The notes: a model not told the origin generated them from the letters alone. 64,000 bases of DNA from Rhodococcus sp. WMMA185 (GCF_001767395.1 NZ_CP017014.1:3232501-3296500); one strand, 5' to 3'; shown: positions 28,485 to 37,542, numbered from the stretch's first letter. Numbers and translations: made by a program.

Positions 28485-29764
28485 CGCCCACCCCCCGGTG
28501 TCAGAAGGTCTCGCAGACTCTTGGGTACGTCGACGGGAGGCATCCCCGGAATGGTCATCACCGGAGCAGACTGCCGCGGCATGGATGCCTCCAGGCTGGG
28601 TGGGCTGTACTCGATCTGGTCCGGAAACGCATTCACTCCAGTGGTCGGGTTGGTCAGAATGGGCAGGTAATTCGCCGTCAGGGAGTTGAGTACCGGAGAC
28701 AGATACTGTGTACACAGATCGGCGCTGCGGTCGGACTGATTGGATTCCAGGCTCTGAATGGCGCCGCACATGAAGTTGACGGGGTTAGCGAAGTTCGAGA
28801 ACGCAATCGCGCCGACCACCGACCCCTGCGCCGGCTTGTAGATGTTGTTGAAGTTGGCAAGGGCTGTGGGGGCGACGTGGAGAACCTGTTCGAGTTGGGG
28901 CCGCTTGTCGGCGAGCACCTGGGTGGCGTCGGCGAGGCGGGCCACCTGTTCGCTCAAGCTGGCCCGGTTCTCCGTCACGAACCGGTTGACGTCGCCGATC
29001 GCTATGTCGAGATCGTTCAGAGCCGCTCCGAGCTCATCGGAATTGTCGGCGAGCATGCTCGATACCGATGCGAGCCGGCCCTCGAACTGGACGATCTGCT
29101 CGTTGCTCGACGACAGGGCCGCCACAAACGTCTGTAGGTTGCGGACGGTGGAGAAAAGGTCGGTCCGGCCGTCCGAGAGGATCCGCATGGTTTCCGACAG
29201 TTCCCGCAGGGTGCTGCGCAGTGACTCACCGTTTCCGTCGAGATTGTCAGCGGCAGTGTCGATGAACGTACCCAGCGCGCCCTGCGGGTCGGCCCCCTGC
29301 GGGCCGAGCGCCTCCGACAGCTTGGTCAGCTCGGTCTTGATCTCGTCCCACTCCACGGGCACGGCCGTGCGCTCGATCGGGATGCTCGCGCCGTCGGCCA
29401 TCGTCGGCCCGCCCTCATACACCGGCGTCAGTTGGATAAACCGCCCCGACACCAGGCTAGGAGCGACGATGACGGCCAGGGCGTCCGTAGGAATCTCGAC
29501 GCTCCTGTCGACGGACATCGTCACCCGCGAGAAGTCTGCGCCGGGTTCGATGCTGTCGATCGTGCCCACCTTGACACCCAGGACGCGTACGTCGTCTCCC
29601 GAATACAGACCGGTGGTGGCAGGGAAGTCTGCGGTGATCGTGACCTGGAAGATTCTGGGCACGAAGATCACCACGGCACCGACCACCAGCGACACCGCGA
29701 CGGCGGCGACACCTGCCCGAATCCACCAGGTCTTCCGGGTACGAACAGCATCCGTGATGGTCAT
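28481..29764 (-). CDS. mce4D: Mce4D subunit of the steroid importer
   Basis: 427 residues: N-terminal membrane anchor (about 14-36, IRAGVAAVAVSLVVGAVVIF), Mce/MlaD domain (about 40-120, with YSGDDVRVLGVKVG), helical region, and a proline-rich tail. It ends in an ATGA overlap with mce4E and begins in an ATGA overlap with the mce4C stop. It is one ring subunit of the Mce4 tunnel. It carries no lipobox, which separates it from Mce4E. The letter is assigned from operon order. Confidence 0.92.
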   Translation of the reverse strand: MTITDAVRTRKTWWIRAGVAAVAVSLVVGAVVIFVPRIFQVTITADFPATTGLYSGDDVRVLGVKVGTIDSIEPGADFSRVTMSVDRSVEIPTDALAVIVAPSLVSGRFIQLTPVYEGGPTMADGASIPIERTAVPVEWDEIKTELTKLSEALGPQGADPQGALGTFIDTAADNLDGNGESLRSTLRELSETMRILSDGRTDLFSTVRNLQTFVAALSSSNEQIVQFEGRLASVSSMLADNSDELGAALNDLDIAIGDVNRFVTENRASLSEQVARLADATQVLADKRPQLEQVLHVAPTALANFNNIYKPAQGSVVGAIAFSNFANPVNFMCGAIQSLESNQSDRSADLCTQYLSPVLNSLTANYLPILTNPTTGVNAFPDQIEYSPPSLEASMPRQSAPVMTIPGMPPVDVPKSLRDLLTPGGGR

Positions 29765-30831
29765 GGCTGGGGCTCTCTCAGCTCGAAGGACGGACCCGAC
29801 TCGGTGAAGGCTTCGAGGTCATTCGGAAGGTGCTCCGGCCAGGTCACCGCATCGCTCAGTCCCTGGAGCAGATTCCCGATGCCGATGTTGTAGACGTAGG
29901 CCATGAAGAACGGTCCGCTACCGACAGTCTCGCCGAGCTGAGTCGCGTACGGTGCGAGGCCCTCGAGAGCCTGCGCGATATTTTCGTTGTTCCTCTGCAG
30001 AACGTCGACCACCGAGTTCAGTTTGTCCAGTGTCGGTTTCATCTGCTCCTGGTTGTCCAGGACCAGACCGGTCAACTGCCGAGACACCGCTGAAATATTC
30101 ACGATCAGCTGACTGATCGCCGCCCGCCGCAGATCGAGTTCGGCGAACAACTCGTTCCCTTCCACGATCAGGGAGTTGATCTGGTCGCTGCGCTCGGCAA
30201 GGATTCCCGTCACGTTCTCCGCGCGCGAGAGCAGCTGCTTCAGACTCTCGTCCCGAGAGTTGATGGACTCGGACAACCGGGTCATCCCGTCGAGAGCCGT
30301 GCGGAGTTCGGGCGGGGTGTTCTCGAGCGCACCGGACATCGCGTTGAGCGCATCGTTGATCTCGTCCGTATCGAGCTCTGACGCCGTCGTGGTGAAGTCT
30401 CCGAGCGCATCGTTGAGCGAGTACGGAGAGTTCGTGCGTTCCAACGGAATCGTCGACCCGACGGGCATCGTGTCCTGACCGCGAGGTGTGACCTCGAGCG
30501 ACTTGCGCCCGAGGACGGTATTGGTCTTGATATTCGCCTCGGACGCATCGCCGAGGGCGATACCGTCCTCGATCGTGAACGTGACGAGCACGTGTTGTTC
30601 GTCGAGTTCGACCTCGGCAACTTTGCCCACGTCGACACCGGCGAGCGTCACGGTATCGCCGGTCATCAGACCGCCCGCGTCCTCGAATCTGGCCGAGTAC
30701 TGCGCTCCACCCGAAAGGAATTGCAGCTGATCGTATTGCAGGGTGGCAATCACGATCATGGCCGTCACGGCAATACCGATGATTCCCACCTGCACGGGAT
30801 CGCGTTCACTCTTCATGACTACGGTGCGCAC
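29761..30831 (-). CDS. mce4C: Mce4C subunit of the steroid importer
   Basis: 356 residues: an anchor near 14-32 (VGIIGIAVTAMIVIATL), an Mce domain with LMTGDTVTLAGVDVGKV, and a long alpha-helical part. The 5' end overlaps mce4B by 13 bp if the ATG at 30831 is used; the ATG at 30816 (MKSERDP) would remove the overlap and is a real alternative. It is a ring subunit of the sterol importer. Its 3' end is coupled to mce4D by ATGA. Confidence 0.9.
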   Translation of the reverse strand: MRTVVMKSERDPVQVGIIGIAVTAMIVIATLQYDQLQFLSGGAQYSARFEDAGGLMTGDTVTLAGVDVGKVAEVELDEQHVLVTFTIEDGIALGDASEANIKTNTVLGRKSLEVTPRGQDTMPVGSTIPLERTNSPYSLNDALGDFTTTASELDTDEINDALNAMSGALENTPPELRTALDGMTRLSESINSRDESLKQLLSRAENVTGILAERSDQINSLIVEGNELFAELDLRRAAISQLIVNISAVSRQLTGLVLDNQEQMKPTLDKLNSVVDVLQRNNENIAQALEGLAPYATQLGETVGSGPFFMAYVYNIGIGNLLQGLSDAVTWPEHLPNDLEAFTESGPSFELREPQP

Positions 30832-31835
30832 CTCCCCGTCGTCTGAGCGCCCGGCAAGTTGAGGATCAGATCCGCTCCGTCCGGTCCGGAGAACTTGAAC
30901 CGGACACTACACACGTACATCTGGAAGAAGCTGCCGTACGTGCCGATTCGGATGAGCTTGCGATAGGCGTCCGGTAGGTTCTGCAGGACCCACTCGACGT
31001 GCTCTTCTCCGGCCTGGAGTTGGGTGGCGGTCCGGTTCGCTTCGTAGATCGTGCTCTGGAGCGGGGGTCGTGCGCCCTCGAGTAGATTCGCGAGATCTCC
31101 GGTGGCCGTGGAAATTCGAGGGATGGCGTCGCCGATCTGCTCGCGATCTTGCGAAAGTCCACTGACCAACTGCTGAAGCGAGTCCAGCGTCGATCGGAAC
31201 TGGTCGTCACGCTCGTCGATCGTGCCGAGAACCTCATTGAGGTTGTCGATCACATCGCCGATCAATTCATCCCGGTCGGCCAGAGTGTTCGTGAATGAAC
31301 TCGTGCTGCCGAGCAACGACACCAACGTTCCCCCTTGCCCCTGGAACACCTGAACCAGCGCCGCGGACAGATCGTTGACCTGCTGCGGATCGAGTGCCCG
31401 CAGCAGCGGTTTGAAGCCACCGAGCAACAGATCCAGATCGAGAGCGGGAGAGGTGTTGGCTACAGGGATCGTGGCGCCGGCAGCCAGTGGTTCCACCGAC
31501 CCTGCCCCTTCGAGAAGTTCCATGTAGCGATCGCCGACGAGGTTCTCGTACCGCACTGTCGCCTTGGTGCCGTCGAACAACGAGTATTTGGTGTCGACGC
31601 TGAAATCGACCACGGCCAGGTTGTCGTCGTTAATGCTCACCTTGTCGACGGCACCTACCGGAACGCCGGCAATTCGCACCTTGTCACCGGCGGCGAGTCC
31701 GGAAACGCTTGTGAATACGGCGTGGTAGCCGTGGGAACTACTGAACCGGTACTGACTGAACACCAGGGCGAGACCAGCGAAGATCATCGACATCACCGTC
31801 GCGAATATCAGCAGCTTGACCGAGGTTGCTCGCAC
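30819..31835 (-). CDS. mce4B: Mce4B subunit of the steroid importer
   Basis: 338 residues with an N-terminal anchor (about 6-27, VKLLIFATVMSMIFAGLALVF), an Mce domain (LAAGDKVRIAGVPVGAVDKV) and a helical C-terminal half. It starts 2 bp after the mce4A stop, so translation is likely coupled. It is a ring subunit of the Mce4 conduit. There is nothing unusual in its length. Confidence 0.92.
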   Translation of the reverse strand: MRATSVKLLIFATVMSMIFAGLALVFSQYRFSSSHGYHAVFTSVSGLAAGDKVRIAGVPVGAVDKVSINDDNLAVVDFSVDTKYSLFDGTKATVRYENLVGDRYMELLEGAGSVEPLAAGATIPVANTSPALDLDLLLGGFKPLLRALDPQQVNDLSAALVQVFQGQGGTLVSLLGSTSSFTNTLADRDELIGDVIDNLNEVLGTIDERDDQFRSTLDSLQQLVSGLSQDREQIGDAIPRISTATGDLANLLEGARPPLQSTIYEANRTATQLQAGEEHVEWVLQNLPDAYRKLIRIGTYGSFFQMYVCSVRFKFSGPDGADLILNLPGAQTTGRCAP

Positions 31836-31837
31836 AG

Positions 31838-33013
31838 TTACCGCCCGCCTTGCTCGGGATACATGCCCGGGAACAAAAGCTGGAAAACCTTTGGCAGGTT
31901 GAACTGGACCTCAGTCGAGGGCACGAACGGCACCGTTCCCGTGTCGGCAACCACGAACTTCGCATTCACATTCGGGTCGGGATTCGGAAGACCGTGGCAA
32001 GCCGGCCCCCCTGTCGCATTGACCTTTGGCAGGTCCTTCGGATAGGTGTATGGCTCCTGCCCGTACACGAAGCCGGAATTCATGGCGATGCCCGGCTGAT
32101 TGCCTCCGATTATTTCTTCCGCCAGTGGGATCAGGTCGTTCAGCCCCACGATGAAGCAGGTGAATCCGGGCGAGTACTCATCCAGCAGTTCCGTCGTCGG
32201 GACAAGGAGGTCGAGGAGGGACTCCGTGTTCTGCTCGTTGTCGGTGAGCAGTATGTTGGCGGTGTCGGACAGGCCGATGACGTTGAGCAGCACTGCGTCC
32301 AGGTTGTCTTGTTCGTCCACGATGGTGGCGCTGGTCACCGTTGCATTGTCGGCCACTCGCAGCAGATCCGGTGCGGTGTCGGCGTATACGGCACTGACCT
32401 GTGCCGCCTTCGACAGATCCTCTTGCAACTGGGGAAGACTCGGATTCATCTTTGCCAGATACTCGTCTCCCTGCTCGAGCAGAGCGCCGAGTTCATCGCC
32501 CCGGCCTCGCAGCGCAGTAGAGATGGCACCCAGGGTGGCGTTGAGTTTCTCAGGCTGTACTTGGGCCAGCACGTCGGACAGGTGCTGGAAGACGGTATTG
32601 AACTCGACGGTGACGTTGTCGGAGGAAATGACGTCGCCGGACTGCAGATGGGTGGACGACGGGTCAGCGGGCATCGTGAGATTCACGTACTTCGCGCCGA
32701 ACACTGTCGTGGAGGTGATGTCCACCAAGACGTTGGAGGGGATCAACGACAACATGTCGGGATAGATGTCGAGCTTCAGCTCTGCGCCGTTCGTGACGTA
32801 CTCGATTGATCCGACGCGACCGACCTCGACGCCGAGGAGCTTTACCTTCGCGTCAGGGTCCATCACCAGCCCGGAGCGATTCGACGTGACGGTGACGGGC
32901 ACGGACTTGGTGAAGGTCCCGCTGAACATCGCCAGCGAGACTGCGATGATTGCGACAAGGCTCGCGACGAGCACGAGCGCCGCAAGCTTCTTCTTCACAC
33001 CCGAGTCGGTCAT
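31838..33013 (-). CDS. mce4A: Mce4A subunit of the steroid importer
   Basis: 391 residues: an N-terminal anchor (about 9-29, LAALVLVASLVAIIAVSLAMF), an Mce domain with VMDPDAKVKLLGVEVGRVG, a helical region and a C-terminal region with paired Cys (FTCF, GPACHG). It is the first Mce subunit after the two YrbE permeases, the invariant order of mce operons. In mycobacteria Mce4A is needed for cholesterol uptake. The gap to yrbE4B is 12 bp. Confidence 0.92.
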   Translation of the reverse strand: MTDSGVKKKLAALVLVASLVAIIAVSLAMFSGTFTKSVPVTVTSNRSGLVMDPDAKVKLLGVEVGRVGSIEYVTNGAELKLDIYPDMLSLIPSNVLVDITSTTVFGAKYVNLTMPADPSSTHLQSGDVISSDNVTVEFNTVFQHLSDVLAQVQPEKLNATLGAISTALRGRGDELGALLEQGDEYLAKMNPSLPQLQEDLSKAAQVSAVYADTAPDLLRVADNATVTSATIVDEQDNLDAVLLNVIGLSDTANILLTDNEQNTESLLDLLVPTTELLDEYSPGFTCFIVGLNDLIPLAEEIIGGNQPGIAMNSGFVYGQEPYTYPKDLPKVNATGGPACHGLPNPDPNVNAKFVVADTGTVPFVPSTEVQFNLPKVFQLLFPGMYPEQGGR

Positions 33014-33025
33014 CTACCGGCAGTC

Positions 33026-33877
33026 CTATCCCGAGAGGTTGAAGTTGCCGGACGCGCCGTAGATGGCGAGCGAGATGAGCAGGGTAACGGTCACGACGGC
33101 GATGAGCGAAGAACGCACTGCATTGCCGACAGCGACTCCAACACCGACGGGGCCGCCGGAGGCGTTGAATCCGTAGTACGTGTGGATGAGCATGATCGCA
33201 ATCGCCATCACGATGGCCTGGGCGAACGACCACAAGATGTCCGTTGGTATCAGGAACGTGGAGAAGTAGTGGTCGTAGACGCCGGCTGACTGGCCGTAGA
33301 GCACAACGGTAGCGAACCGGCTCGCGACGAAGGACGCGATGACCGCCAGCGCGTACAGCGGGACGATCGCGATCATTCCTGCCATCACGCGGGTGCTCAC
33401 CAAATAGGGGATCGACGGGATCGCCATCGTCTCGAGCGCGTCTATTTCCTCCGAGACCCGCATCGCGCCGAGCTGGGCGGTGGAGCCGGCGCCGATCGTG
33501 GCGGCCAATCCGATGCCCGCGATGACGGGGGCCGCGATGCGCACGTTGATGAATGCCGCGAAGAAACCAGTGAGTGCCTCGACACCGATGTTGCCGAGCG
33601 AACTGAAGCCCTGCACGGCGATGGTGCCGCCGGTGAACAGGGTGAGGAAGCCGACGATCACAACCGTGCCACCGATGACGGCCAACGCACCCGTACCCAT
33701 GCTGATCTCGGCGATCAGCCGCAGTGTCTCCCGGCGGTAGTGAATCAAGGCGCGTGGCGCCGAACCGATGGCCCTCACGAAGAACAGCGCCTGTTCACCA
33801 AGCCGATCGATTGAACGAGATGCCGACGCGAATCGTCGGCGAGTTCGAGGAAAGCGCCCGGTTGCAGCCAGCACCAT
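33026..33877 (-). CDS. yrbE4B: YrbE4B permease of the Mce4 importer
   Basis: 283 residues, MlaE/YrbE permease family: an amphipathic N-terminus and about five hydrophobic segments (for example ALAVIGGTVVIVGFLTL and VMAGMIAIVPLYALAVIASFVA). The conserved EEIDALETMAI cytoplasmic coupling element is present. It pairs with YrbE4A as the transmembrane part of the ABC-type Mce4 system; the shared ATPase (MceG/Mkl) is not in this window. It lies 20 bp after yrbE4A. In R. jostii the two YrbE genes of this operon have been called supA and supB. Confidence 0.93.
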   Translation of the reverse strand: MVLAATGRFPRTRRRFASASRSIDRLGEQALFFVRAIGSAPRALIHYRRETLRLIAEISMGTGALAVIGGTVVIVGFLTLFTGGTIAVQGFSSLGNIGVEALTGFFAAFINVRIAAPVIAGIGLAATIGAGSTAQLGAMRVSEEIDALETMAIPSIPYLVSTRVMAGMIAIVPLYALAVIASFVASRFATVVLYGQSAGVYDHYFSTFLIPTDILWSFAQAIVMAIAIMLIHTYYGFNASGGPVGVGVAVGNAVRSSLIAVVTVTLLISLAIYGASGNFNLSG

Positions 33878-33897
33878 CTACTTCACCGCCATGTCGA

Positions 33898-34662
33898 TCA
33901 CCCGCTCGTCAGCTTGATGCCGACGGCTGTAACGAGAACGTTGACCACGAACAGTGCCATGAACGAGAACACCACGGTCTGGTTGACCGCGTCACCGACA
34001 CTCTTCGCGCCACCCTTGACGTTGAGACCCAGGTAGGAGGCGACGAGGCCCGCGATCATGCCGAACAGGCCGGCTTTGACTTCCGAGATCACCAGCTCAC
34101 CCAACCCGGTGAGCAGAGTGATGCCGTTGACGAACGCGCCCGGATTGACGTCCTGGATGTAGACCGAGAAAACGAAGCCGCCCAGAATGCCGATCGTGCA
34201 GACCAAGCCGTTGAGCAGGAGTGCCACCCCTGTCGACGCCAACACGCGGGGTACCACGAGTCGTTGGATCGGATTGATACCCAACACACGCATCGCGTCG
34301 ATTTCTTCGCGGATGGTGCGAGCGGAGAGATCTGCGCAGATTGCAGTCGCGCCGGCGCCGGCCACGATCAGCACGGTAACGATAGGGCCGACCTGAGTGA
34401 CGGTACCGAGCGCGGCACCGGCGCCGCTGAGGTCCGCCGCCCCGATCTCGCGGAGAAGGATATTGATCGTGAAACTCACCAGGACTGTGAAGGGAATGGC
34501 GACCAATACCGTGGGCAGCATCGAGACCCGGGCGATAAACCAGGCCTGGTCGACGAATTCGCGGCGCTGGAAGGGCCTCTGGAACATTGCCTTCAAGGTC
34601 TCGCCTGCCATCATGAAGAACCCGCCGACCGCACGTAACGGCACCTCGAGGAGGTCCACCAT
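33898..34662 (-). CDS. yrbE4A: YrbE4A permease of the Mce4 importer, first gene of the operon
   Basis: 254 residues of the MlaE/YrbE family, with the REEIDAMRVLGINPIQRLVV coupling element and about five membrane segments. It is the first gene of the ten-gene mce4 operon, preceded by 573 bp without a gene. A GGGGAGGGG-type ribosome binding site lies just upstream of the ATG at 34662. A KstR-like core (AACGTGTT) lies about 85 bp upstream, in line with steroid-induced control of mce4 in related bacteria. Confidence 0.93.
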   Translation of the reverse strand: MVDLLEVPLRAVGGFFMMAGETLKAMFQRPFQRREFVDQAWFIARVSMLPTVLVAIPFTVLVSFTINILLREIGAADLSGAGAALGTVTQVGPIVTVLIVAGAGATAICADLSARTIREEIDAMRVLGINPIQRLVVPRVLASTGVALLLNGLVCTIGILGGFVFSVYIQDVNPGAFVNGITLLTGLGELVISEVKAGLFGMIAGLVASYLGLNVKGGAKSVGDAVNQTVVFSFMALFVVNVLVTAVGIKLTSG

Positions 34663-34742
34663 CCACCCCTCCCCGTTTCAGATCGCGCCTGGCACAGACC
34701 GTCTCACTAGGCGACCCTGCCTGTGACCCGGATCATACTAAT

Positions 34743-34756
34743 GAGAACGTGTTTAC
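34743..34756. promoter_or_regulatory. KstR-like operator upstream of mce4
   Basis: GAGAACGTGTTTAC carries the AACnnGTT core of the KstR motif TnnAACnnGTTnnA; the two outer bases do not match. It lies about 85 bp upstream of yrbE4A in an AT-richer stretch, where the mce4 promoter is expected. Confidence 0.55.
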
Positions 34757-35056
34757 CTGTCAAAAGAAAAAGCAACCATCGGTCAGGATCTTTGGATACC
34801 CAACCCACAGCGAAGAGGGGATTCATCCGAACATGTTTGCGGAAATTCTCCGAAACGACTCGCAATGACAATCTACGACTCCAGATCAATTCTCTGAATA
34901 ACGTATAGCACAACCAGTTTGATCAATATTCGCAGTCGGCGCAGAGCGTATTCGGTGAATCGACGCCAGCACATCGGCGGCGTCGGGCCACGGGTATCCG
35001 GCCGCAACCGAACGGGGCCATCGCGAACGTTCACCTCCGGCGCCGACACCAGAAAA

Positions 35057-35070
35057 TGAAACACGTTTCT
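35057..35070. promoter_or_regulatory. KstR-like site in the yrbE4A-SDR gap
   Basis: TGAAACACGTTTCT matches the KstR motif TnnAACnnGTTnnA except for the last base and is nearly palindromic. It lies about 395 bp upstream of yrbE4A and beyond the SDR stop codon. It could be a distal operator of mce4. Confidence 0.45.
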
Positions 35071-35235
35071 TGTCGATCTCGGCACGCTTTCGCGCACCCC
35101 GATTCAAGGTCACCCCGCCTCCTCCCCCTTGGAGCCGTCTGCGGCGACCTCAGTATCACCCATCAGGAGCGAATTGCCGGCAAGAAAGATGCGGATCGTG
35201 AACCTCCTGTCGCGAAGACGCTCCGGCGCGTGAGA

Positions 35236-36153
35236 TCAACCCAGCTCGCGCAGAGCCGCGGAAGCGGAGAACATCCTGGACGGATCGCGATCACCGAAAT
35301 AGCCGCCGAGTTCGGCCGCGAGCGCTTCGGGTGTCCACTGCCCGTCCACCGCGTCGAAGCGTCGCTCCACGACCGGTGCCGCCATCAATGCCACCATCGG
35401 TCCGTACACCACGAAGACCTGTCCGTTGACGGAACTTGCGGCGGGTGATGCGAGATACGCGACCAGAGAGGCCACGTGTTCCGGCGACAGAGGATCGACT
35501 CCCTCCGCAGGAGCCTCACCGAAGACGTTCTCCGTCATCGATGTCCGGGCGCGAGGGCAGATCGCATTGGCGCGGACGCCGTAGCGGGACAACCCGCGAG
35601 CAGCCGAGAGCGTCAATGCCGTGATACCGGCCTTGGCCGCTCCGTAATTGGCCTGCCCCTCAGGTCCCAGCAGACCCGCCTCTGAAGACGTGTTGACTAT
35701 CCGCCCGTACACGAGCGACCCGGTTTCCTTCGACTTGGCCCGCCAATACGATGCGGCAGACCGGCACAGCAGGAAGTGGCCGCGAAGATGAACCTTGAGA
35801 ACCAGATCCCAATCTTCATCGGACATGTTGAACAACATTCGATCTCGGGTGATGCCCGCATTGTTCACGAGGACATCGAGGCCGCCGAGTCGGTCGTGTG
35901 CCGCCTCCATGATCGCGTCCGCGGTGGATCGTTCGCCGATGTCGCCGGCCACGAACTCGACCTTCGCGCCCAGCTTCCGAATCTCCTCGAGGGTCTCCTC
36001 CACGGCGTCGCCGACGGCCAAGTCATTGACCACGACGGACGCGCCGGCACGTGCGAGTGCAATCGCCTCGAACTTGCCGAGACCGGATCCCGCACCGGTC
36101 ACGACGCCCACCTTGCCGTCCAAGCTCACATCACGGTCGGTTACAGCGTTCAT
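35236..36153 (-). CDS. Short-chain dehydrogenase of sterol side-chain degradation (Rv3502c-like)
   Basis: 305 residues, classical SDR: the NAD-binding TGAGSGLG at 19-26, NNAG at 97-100 and the catalytic Ser157, Tyr170, Lys174 (YGAAK). It is longer than a 250-residue SDR because of a C-terminal extension. Synteny with M. tuberculosis Rv3502c (between yrbE4A and fdxD) and the surrounding side-chain genes suggest 3-hydroxyacyl-CoA or 17-beta-hydroxysteroid dehydrogenase activity (Hsd4A-like, MFE-2-type domain). The start codon at 36153 is only about 18 bp from the left hairpin of an inserted TnpB element, so the native leader and operon link have been replaced. Expression may now rely on the element or on read-through. 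Confidence 0.85.
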   Translation of the reverse strand: MNAVTDRDVSLDGKVGVVTGAGSGLGKFEAIALARAGASVVVNDLAVGDAVEETLEEIRKLGAKVEFVAGDIGERSTADAIMEAAHDRLGGLDVLVNNAGITRDRMLFNMSDEDWDLVLKVHLRGHFLLCRSAASYWRAKSKETGSLVYGRIVNTSSEAGLLGPEGQANYGAAKAGITALTLSAARGLSRYGVRANAICPRARTSMTENVFGEAPAEGVDPLSPEHVASLVAYLASPAASSVNGQVFVVYGPMVALMAAPVVERRFDAVDGQWTPEALAAELGGYFGDRDPSRMFSASAALRELG

Positions 36154-36171
36154 CGAACACCGCCCGGGAAA

Positions 36172-36192
36172 CCCCTGGCTTTAGCCGCGGGG
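36172..36192. repeat. Left-end hairpin of the TnpB element
   Basis: CCCC-T-GGC-TTTA-GCC-G-CGGGG forms a GC-rich hairpin with a 4-base loop. It is nearly identical to the right-end hairpin at 37441, which is the expected arrangement of subterminal palindromes in this IS class. Confidence 0.75.
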
Positions 36193-36269
36193 AGGAAAGG
36201 GCGGCCAGGTATTGCATCCGACATGGGCATTCTCCTTTTGTGTCGGTGGTGTCGATTAGGTTTCCGGTC

Positions 36270-37430
36270 GTGGCCGAAGAAGTGGTGCGCTACACCTACC
36301 GCCTGCGCCCCGGTGCGCAGGCCGAACGCGCACTGCTCGCCGAATGGCATCGTTGCCGGTTCCTGTGGAACGAAGCCGTCCACCAACAGAAGTCGGGAAA
36401 CGGGCCGGACCTGAAGAAGCTGGGCAAGCTCCTCACCGAAGCCCGCAGGGGAAGCCACTGGCTGCGAGACGGCTCCCAGAACGCCCAGCAGCAGATGCTC
36501 CGGACCTACACGCAGGCCCTGAGCCACTCCTTCACGGTGAAAGGCCGTGGGCGCCCGAAGGTCAAGGCCCGGAAGAAGACGCTGCCGTCGCTCGAGTACA
36601 ACACTCGAGGCTTCTCCATCCGGGATCGTAGATTGGTGTTGCCGAAGGGCGTCACGATCCCGGTGGTGTGGTCCCGGGAGCTGCCGTCCGAACCGGCCTC
36701 CGTTCGCGTCTTTCGAGACAGCCTGGGTCACTGGTACGCCTCGTTCGTCGTCCGACGCGAGAACGCACCTGCCCCGGAGGTCGACCCCGGGAGCCGGGTC
36801 GGGATCGACTGGGGTGTCACCACCACCGCAACCACCACCGACAGGGCCCACGACCTGCCCTATGTGGGGCACCGGCAGCGGTGTGCCGCCGAACTCGCCA
36901 AGGCCCAACGGAAAACGGCGCGACGGCACAGCGGTAGACGTGGTCCCCAGTCGAACGGATACCGGCGGGCGAGAGGGGAGGCCGCGCGTTTGCACAAGAA
37001 AGCGGCCCGGCAAACCCGGCACGATTCGCGGGTATGGGCCAAACAGGTCGTCGACAACCACCAGTTGCTTGCGGTGGAGGATTTCGCACCGAAGTTCCTG
37101 GCCAGGTCGACGATGGCCCGTAAAGCCGCCGACGCCGCGATCGGGGCGGCGAAACGCGAACTTGTCGACCGTGGTCTGCGGGCTGGCCGGAAGGTGGTGT
37201 TGGTCAAGCCCGCGTACACGACGATGACGTGTTCGAGGTGTTTCGCGAGAGCCAAGCAGCAACTCGGACTCGATGAACGCACTTTCCTGTGCCGATGCTG
37301 CGGACACACCGACGACCGGGACAGGAACGCCGCCAGAGTGATTCTGGCTGTGGCAGAACGGGGCCACACAAGCGTCGACGGCATAAGACATGTGCATCCC
37401 TCCTCCGGGTCGGGTGAATGTGCGGCCTGA
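36270..37430 (+). CDS. tnpB: TnpB, RNA-guided RuvC-type nuclease of the IS element
   Basis: 386 residues from the GTG at 36270 (VAEEVVRYTYRLRPG), chosen because TnpB proteins start close to this beta strand; other in-frame GTGs (36240) are possible and a longer reading to 36051 would cross the element's end. RuvC acidic residues are complete: Asp180 in GIDWGVT, Glu270 in LLAVEDF and Asp351 in DRDRNAA. The zinc ribbon (Cys321, Cys324, Cys341, Cys344) is complete too. TnpB proteins are guided by an omega-RNA that ends at the element's right end and cut the empty donor site. The protein therefore looks active. No TnpA is encoded here. Confidence 0.9.
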   Translation: MAEEVVRYTYRLRPGAQAERALLAEWHRCRFLWNEAVHQQKSGNGPDLKKLGKLLTEARRGSHWLRDGSQNAQQQMLRTYTQALSHSFTVKGRGRPKVKARKKTLPSLEYNTRGFSIRDRRLVLPKGVTIPVVWSRELPSEPASVRVFRDSLGHWYASFVVRRENAPAPEVDPGSRVGIDWGVTTTATTTDRAHDLPYVGHRQRCAAELAKAQRKTARRHSGRRGPQSNGYRRARGEAARLHKKAARQTRHDSRVWAKQVVDNHQLLAVEDFAPKFLARSTMARKAADAAIGAAKRELVDRGLRAGRKVVLVKPAYTTMTCSRCFARAKQQLGLDERTFLCRCCGHTDDRDRNAARVILAVAERGHTSVDGIRHVHPSSGSGECAA

Positions 37431-37440
37431 GCTTGAAATC

Positions 37441-37460
37441 CCCCGGCTTCAGCCGTGGGG
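37441..37460. repeat. Right-end hairpin of the TnpB element (probable omega-RNA scaffold region)
   Basis: CCCC-GGC-TTCA-GCC-G-TGGGG mirrors the left-end hairpin and follows the tnpB stop by 10 bp. In TnpB elements the omega-RNA derives from the 3' end of tnpB plus this right-end sequence, with the guide reading into the flanking DNA. Confidence 0.7.
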
Positions 37461-37542
37461 AACCGTTAAGAACACGCTCTCCTGGTTCCGTGCACTCGCC
37501 GTAAGTCGGGAACCCCGCCCAGACGGCAGGACGGATCAACTG

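Larger units (their letters stand above)
34663..35235. other. 573-bp intergenic region upstream of mce4
   Basis: No convincing gene: the short readings here have no ribosome binding site or family features. Base composition is less GC-rich around 34730-34930 than in the neighbours, as is usual for a promoter region. It holds two KstR-like sites (34743-34756 and 35057-35070) and presumably the mce4 promoter. The right part lies downstream of the SDR gene. Confidence 0.7.
36160..37470 (+). mobile_element. TnpB-only insertion element (IS200/IS605-IS1341 type)
   Basis: A single tnpB gene is flanked by near-identical subterminal hairpins (36172-36192 and 37441-37460), and there is no tnpA. The element lies between the SDR gene and the ferredoxin gene, which are neighbours in mycobacteria. 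The exact ends cannot be fixed by eye. Similar flanks GAACACcGC (left, 36155) and GAACACGC (right, 37471) lie just outside the hairpins, which may be chance or a trace of the target. Transposition would need a TnpA in trans. Confidence 0.8.

Noticed and set aside
34707-34913. A 68-codon minus-strand reading in the mce4 upstream gap
   Set aside because: It overlaps the KstR-like site and probable promoter, has no ribosome binding site and shows no recognisable features.
36150-37397. A 415-codon minus-strand reading opposite tnpB
   Set aside because: It is antisense to a complete TnpB with all RuvC and zinc-ribbon residues, has no family features and arises from high-GC codon bias.
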